Origin: Saliniradius amylolyticus
Lineage (GTDB): Bacteria > Pseudomonadota > Gammaproteobacteria > Enterobacterales > Alteromonadaceae
DNA: 64,000 nucleotides
NCBI RefSeq assembly: GCF_003143555.1
Contig: NZ_CP029347.1
Coordinates: 1,240,001-1,304,000 of the forward strand
Direction: 5' to 3'
The notes below the pieces were generated by a model, which saw only the letters and a program-made list of their open reading frames with translations, was not told the DNA's origin and made no database searches. Every line of letters starts with the position of its first letter. Within the stretch, counting starts at the first letter, position 1. Position numbers and translations under genes: made by a program. Shown one piece after another: positions 61,281 to 64,000 of the stretch.

Positions 61281-62177
61281 CTAGCTCAAAAGATCGGTCA
61301 TGGCGCCAGGGAGCTGTTGAAATCGAAAATGAAAGCCTGCCTGCTCTAACCGTCTCGGCAGTACACGTTGACCGTACAGAAGCAGATCGGCCATTTCGCC
61401 AAACATCAGTCGCAACATAAACGCAGGTACCCGAAACAAACACGGTCGATTCAGGGTTTCTGCCAGAGTGCGGCTGAACTGTTCATTGGTGACTGGTTCA
61501 GGCGCGGTTAGGTTGTAAGGGCCTTTAGCGTCACCCTGAACCATTAAAAAACGAATGGCGGAGATCATATCCTGAAGGTGGATCCAAGACATATATTGGT
61601 CGCCTTTGCTAATGGGGCCACCAAGGCCAAAGCGAAACGCCGGCAACATCTTCTGTAATGCGCCGCCATGGTCACTCAGCACAATGCCGGTGCGCAGCAG
61701 ACAAACACGAGTTTGCTCCGATTCTGCCCTAAGCGCCAGCTTTTCCCATTTGGCACAGACCTTATGACTGAACTCATCGTAGCAATGAGTCTCGTCTTCG
61801 GTGACCAGCTTATTACCCTGACGTCCGTAGTAACCCACCGCCGACCCGCTGATAAACAGTACCGGCGGTTGCTCACTGGCCTGGATTAATTCGCTTAATT
61901 TGTCGGTAATGTGCCAGCGACTCTGACAAATTTTTTCTTTCTGACGTGCCGTCCAGCGTTTATCGGCAATCGGCTCACCGGCCAGGTTCAGGACAATATC
62001 GAACTCATTGAGGTGTTTCAGCTCGTCCAGGTCAGTGACCAGCCGAACCCTGTCGCCTAATACCTCACGAGCGTGATCGGTGTCACGAGTCAGTACGGTG
62101 ACTTTGTAATCTTCGGTCAGGGCCCCGATTAATGTTGAGCCTACCAGTCCGGTACCGCCGGTGATAAAAAGGTTCAT
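61281..62177 (-). CDS. TIGR01777-family NAD(P)-dependent epimerase/dehydratase (YfcH-like)
   Basis: A 298-residue SDR protein with the nucleotide loop FITGGTGLVGSTL (residues 4-16), NLAGEPIADKRW and a C-terminal DUF1731-type segment (VLPRRLEQAGFHFRFQQLPGAM). The family is widespread; YfcH-like members lack a confirmed substrate, and related proteins link to cell division or sugar-nucleotide metabolism. It is transcribed leftward after folX with a nine-base gap, so the two form an operon. It is convergent with chaB. Confidence 0.9.
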   Translation of the reverse strand: MNLFITGGTGLVGSTLIGALTEDYKVTVLTRDTDHAREVLGDRVRLVTDLDELKHLNEFDIVLNLAGEPIADKRWTARQKEKICQSRWHITDKLSELIQASEQPPVLFISGSAVGYYGRQGNKLVTEDETHCYDEFSHKVCAKWEKLALRAESEQTRVCLLRTGIVLSDHGGALQKMLPAFRFGLGGPISKGDQYMSWIHLQDMISAIRFLMVQGDAKGPYNLTAPEPVTNEQFSRTLAETLNRPCLFRVPAFMLRLMFGEMADLLLYGQRVLPRRLEQAGFHFRFQQLPGAMTDLLS

Positions 62178-62186
62178 AAGCTGGCC

Positions 62187-62558
62187 TTATTGGCTTTCCT
62201 TATTACAAGATAAGCAAAGAGATACCGAATCTGCAAAGCGAAGAGCGTGAGGCTTATCGACTTCTGCCTCGGCATACTCAACCCAGGGGTGTTCTGCGGC
62301 AATATCCAGAATATCGGCGGTGAGCTTTTCCAGCAGGGAAAAACGGTTATTCTCCACATGGGCAATGATGCGTTTGGTGATGGTGCGGTAGTTCAGTGCA
62401 TTATCCATTTCGTCCGTATTCACCGCTCTGTCTGCCGGGTAGTGGATCTTGACGTTGATCACGACATCCTGCCTATTTTGTACTTCGTCATCCTTGATAC
62501 CGATAAAGGTTCGCAGACGCAGGTTTTTAATTCGAATGGTGGCCGGGTTGAGTGTCAT
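62187..62558 (-). CDS. folX: Dihydroneopterin triphosphate 2'-epimerase
   Basis: A protein of 123 residues closely resembling E. coli Fol[31 protein letters not shown] and [13 protein letters not shown]. It epimerises dihydroneopterin triphosphate to the monapterin form, leading to tetrahydromonapterin. The N-terminus [13 protein letters not shown] separates it from FolB. The longest open frame starts at a TTG at 62582; I chose the ATG at 62558, which gives the normal N-terminus and has AGGA upstream. It is divergent from the PerM-like gene. Confidence 0.93.
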   Translation of the reverse strand: MTLNPATIRIKNLRLRTFIGIKDDEVQNRQDVVINVKIHYPADRAVNTDEMDNALNYRTITKRIIAHVENNRFSLLEKLTADILDIAAEHPWVEYAEAEVDKPHALRFADSVSLCLSCNKESQ

Positions 62559-62642
62559 TGTGTTTCTTATCCTCTGTTGCAACTGATTGATTTTATTTTA
62601 AAGAGTCCGTTTTTCTGCTAATTTTGCCACATTCACCGACCA

Positions 62643-63716
62643 ATGACGCAATTTATGAACTCTCAGCCTTCGGCTTCAACTAAGGTGCTACTCTGTACCG
62701 CAGCCATCGTGGTGGTCTTGGCTGGTATCAAATCGGCCAGCACCATTGTGGTGCCCTTCTTGCTATCGGTATTTATTGCAGTGGCCTGTAACCCCTTGGT
62801 AACGAAAGCCGCCCAGTATCGCGTGCCGCGTTTGTTATCGGTGATACTGGTTATACTCCTGATTGTTATTTTTGGATTTATGCTAACTGGTCTGGTTGGT
62901 CAGTCCCTGAATGAGTTTTCAGAGAGTATGCCTGACTACAAGCAGCAATTGTCCGAGCAGTTTCAGTGGCTGGTGGGGCAGTTAGCCCAGTTCAATATCC
63001 ATGTCGACCGCGAGCAGCTGTTATCGTATCTGGACCCCGGCATTGCCATGAATATGGCCAGTAATTTGCTAACCAGTGTCGGTGCCGTAATGACAAACTT
63101 TTTACTGATTCTGCTGACCGTGGTGTTTATGCTGTTTGAAGCTGAGTCGATCCCCAAAAAAGTCCATGTAGCCCTGGACGATCCGGATATGAAAACCAAA
63201 CAGATCGATAAGTTTCTCAGCTCGGTAAAAGACTATCTGGCCATTAAGACCTTAGTGAGTCTGGCAACCGGTGTCCTGGCAGGTTTTTTATTGTATCTGC
63301 TGGATGTTAACCATTACATGTTGTGGGGCACGCTGGCGTTTTTATTGAACTACGTGCCTAATATCGGCTCGATGATTGCCGCTATACCACCGGTATTGTT
63401 GGCCTTGGTTCAGCATGGTGTTGGTGTGGCAGGCGCTACGGCAGCGGTGTTTGTGGTGATCAATACCGTAATGGGTAATATTGTCGAGCCCCGTCTAATG
63501 GGACGCGGTATGGGGCTGAGCACTTTGGTGGTGTTCTTATCGTTAATCTTCTGGGGCTGGCTGTTGGGTACTGTAGGCATGTTGTTGTCGGTGCCGCTGA
63601 CCATGATCGTTAAGATTGCCTTAGAAAGTACCCAGGGCGGGCGCTGGTTTGCCTTGTTGCTGTCTGACGAGCAGTCTACCGACGCGACGATTCAGAAGAT
63701 GCGCCAGGAGTCTTAG
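62643..63716 (+). CDS. AI-2E family transporter (PerM/YdiK-like)
   Basis: A 357-residue inner-membrane protein with about seven helices and the family pattern: two N-terminal helix pairs, a soluble amphipathic loop (about 85-165), VKDYLAIKTLVSLATGVLAG near 198-217, and LNYVPNIGSMIAAIPPVLLAL near 236-256. Family members include PerM and the TqsA autoinducer-2 exporter, but many transport other or unknown solutes. The ATG at 62643 or 62658 may be used. Its 3' end overlaps the convergent kinase gene by 41 bases. Confidence 0.9.
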   Translation: MTQFMNSQPSASTKVLLCTAAIVVVLAGIKSASTIVVPFLLSVFIAVACNPLVTKAAQYRVPRLLSVILVILLIVIFGFMLTGLVGQSLNEFSESMPDYKQQLSEQFQWLVGQLAQFNIHVDREQLLSYLDPGIAMNMASNLLTSVGAVMTNFLLILLTVVFMLFEAESIPKKVHVALDDPDMKTKQIDKFLSSVKDYLAIKTLVSLATGVLAGFLLYLLDVNHYMLWGTLAFLLNYVPNIGSMIAAIPPVLLALVQHGVGVAGATAAVFVVINTVMGNIVEPRLMGRGMGLSTLVVFLSLIFWGWLLGTVGMLLSVPLTMIVKIALESTQGGRWFALLLSDEQSTDATIQKMRQES

Positions 63717-64000
63717 TATCATCTGCCACCGATATAAACACCCGGGCTCCGCCAAGACTGCCAGGCTCAATGTGTAACTCTCCATGATAGGCGTGGGCGA
63801 TGTCGGCAACCAAGGCAAGCCCTAAGCCTTGACCGTCCCGGTAAGTGTCCAGTCGCTGGCCCCGTGCCAGTAATTGCTGTTGTTGTTCTTCGGTAATACC
63901 GGGCCCGTCATCTTCCACACCAAGTTGCCACAGGTTGGCTTCGCGACGAGCAAAAACGGTAACCTGACTGCGGGCGGCTTTGCAGCCGTTATCTAACAGG
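63676..64000 (-). CDS. PhoQ-like sensor histidine kinase, C-terminal part (cut by the window end)
   Basis: About 107 residues are present, ending at the TAG at 63676; the start lies beyond the window. The HATPase core is clear: N-box LLDNGCKAA, G1 VEDDGPGITEEQ, and the segment RGQRLDTYRDGQGLGLALV (G2), closely like the end of PhoQ, where GQRxDTxxxGQGxGLA is characteristic. It would phosphorylate a PhoP-type regulator probably encoded further right. The 3' end overlaps the PerM-like gene by 41 bases. Confidence 0.87.
   Translation of the reverse strand, partial: LLDNGCKAARSQVTVFARREANLWQLGVEDDGPGITEEQQQQLLARGQRLDTYRDGQGLGLALVADIAHAYHGELHIEPGSLGGARVFISVADDTKTPGASSESSRR

Noticed and set aside
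1-64000. tRNA or rRNA genes and CRISPR arrays
   Set aside because: No cloverleaf with a CCA end, conserved rRNA segments or regularly spaced direct repeats were seen on either strand by eye.

Overview
The window looks like a chromosomal segment of a marine gammaproteobacterium, most probably from the Alteromonadales/Alteromonadaceae. The evidence is the intact lolCDE, mfd-csiV, tesA-ybbA-ybbP, folX and PhoQ-like neighbourhoods, combined with a complete exosortase A (XrtA/PEP-CTERM) exopolysaccharide locus. This is inferred from protein resemblance and gene order, not from a database search. No tRNA, rRNA, CRISPR array or autonomous insertion sequence was seen.

Bases 1-39900 are one large exopolysaccharide/protein-sorting locus. 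A rightward series (75-17262) holds a GNAT/CelD-like acyltransferase, a Wzy-type polymerase, a CapK/PaaK-like adenylating protein, two GT4 and one GT2 glycosyltransferases, three deacetylase-like proteins, a 1418-residue secreted FG-GAP protein and a PP-loop protein. An MOP-superfamily flippase lies on the opposite strand (2487-3944). Then come exosortase A with its EpsI-like tail (minus strand, 17212-18681), the TPR lipoprotein PrsT, an N-acyl amino acid synthase-like acyltransferase overlapping a ThiF/E1-like enzyme, one PEP-CTERM substrate protein behind a clear sigma-54 promoter (23532-23547), a trypsin-like protease, and the PrsK/PrsR two-component system. PrsR is a sigma-54 activator and is the obvious candidate to act at that promoter.

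After a convergent RND pump/adaptor pair and galE come the XrtA-associated ATPase and a leftward operon for export. That operon holds Wza-like lipoprotein, Wzz-like chain-length protein, BY-kinase with a tyrosine tail, and an outer-membrane beta-barrel. Together these would make sugar precursors, assemble, modify, polymerise and export a polysaccharide, and sort PEP-CTERM proteins in the envelope.

Bases 39976-64000 are mostly housekeeping: cobalamin adenosyltransferase, CsiV, Mfd, a PilZ protein, LolCDE, DUF599, DusC, TesA/YbbA/YbbP, ChaB, a TIGR01777 epimerase, FolX, a PerM-type protein and the end of a PhoQ-like kinase. Accessory items are a tandem pair of sulfotransferase-like genes behind lolE, a pair of secreted amidohydrolase-family proteins of which the second lacks the metal-binding HxH, and a 265-bp MITE-like palindromic element (about 55808-56073).

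The least explained parts are the acyltransferase-ThiF pair, the QueC-like PP-loop protein, the giant FG-GAP/lyase-like protein, the protease co-transcribed with prsK-prsR, and the duplicated sulfotransferases.
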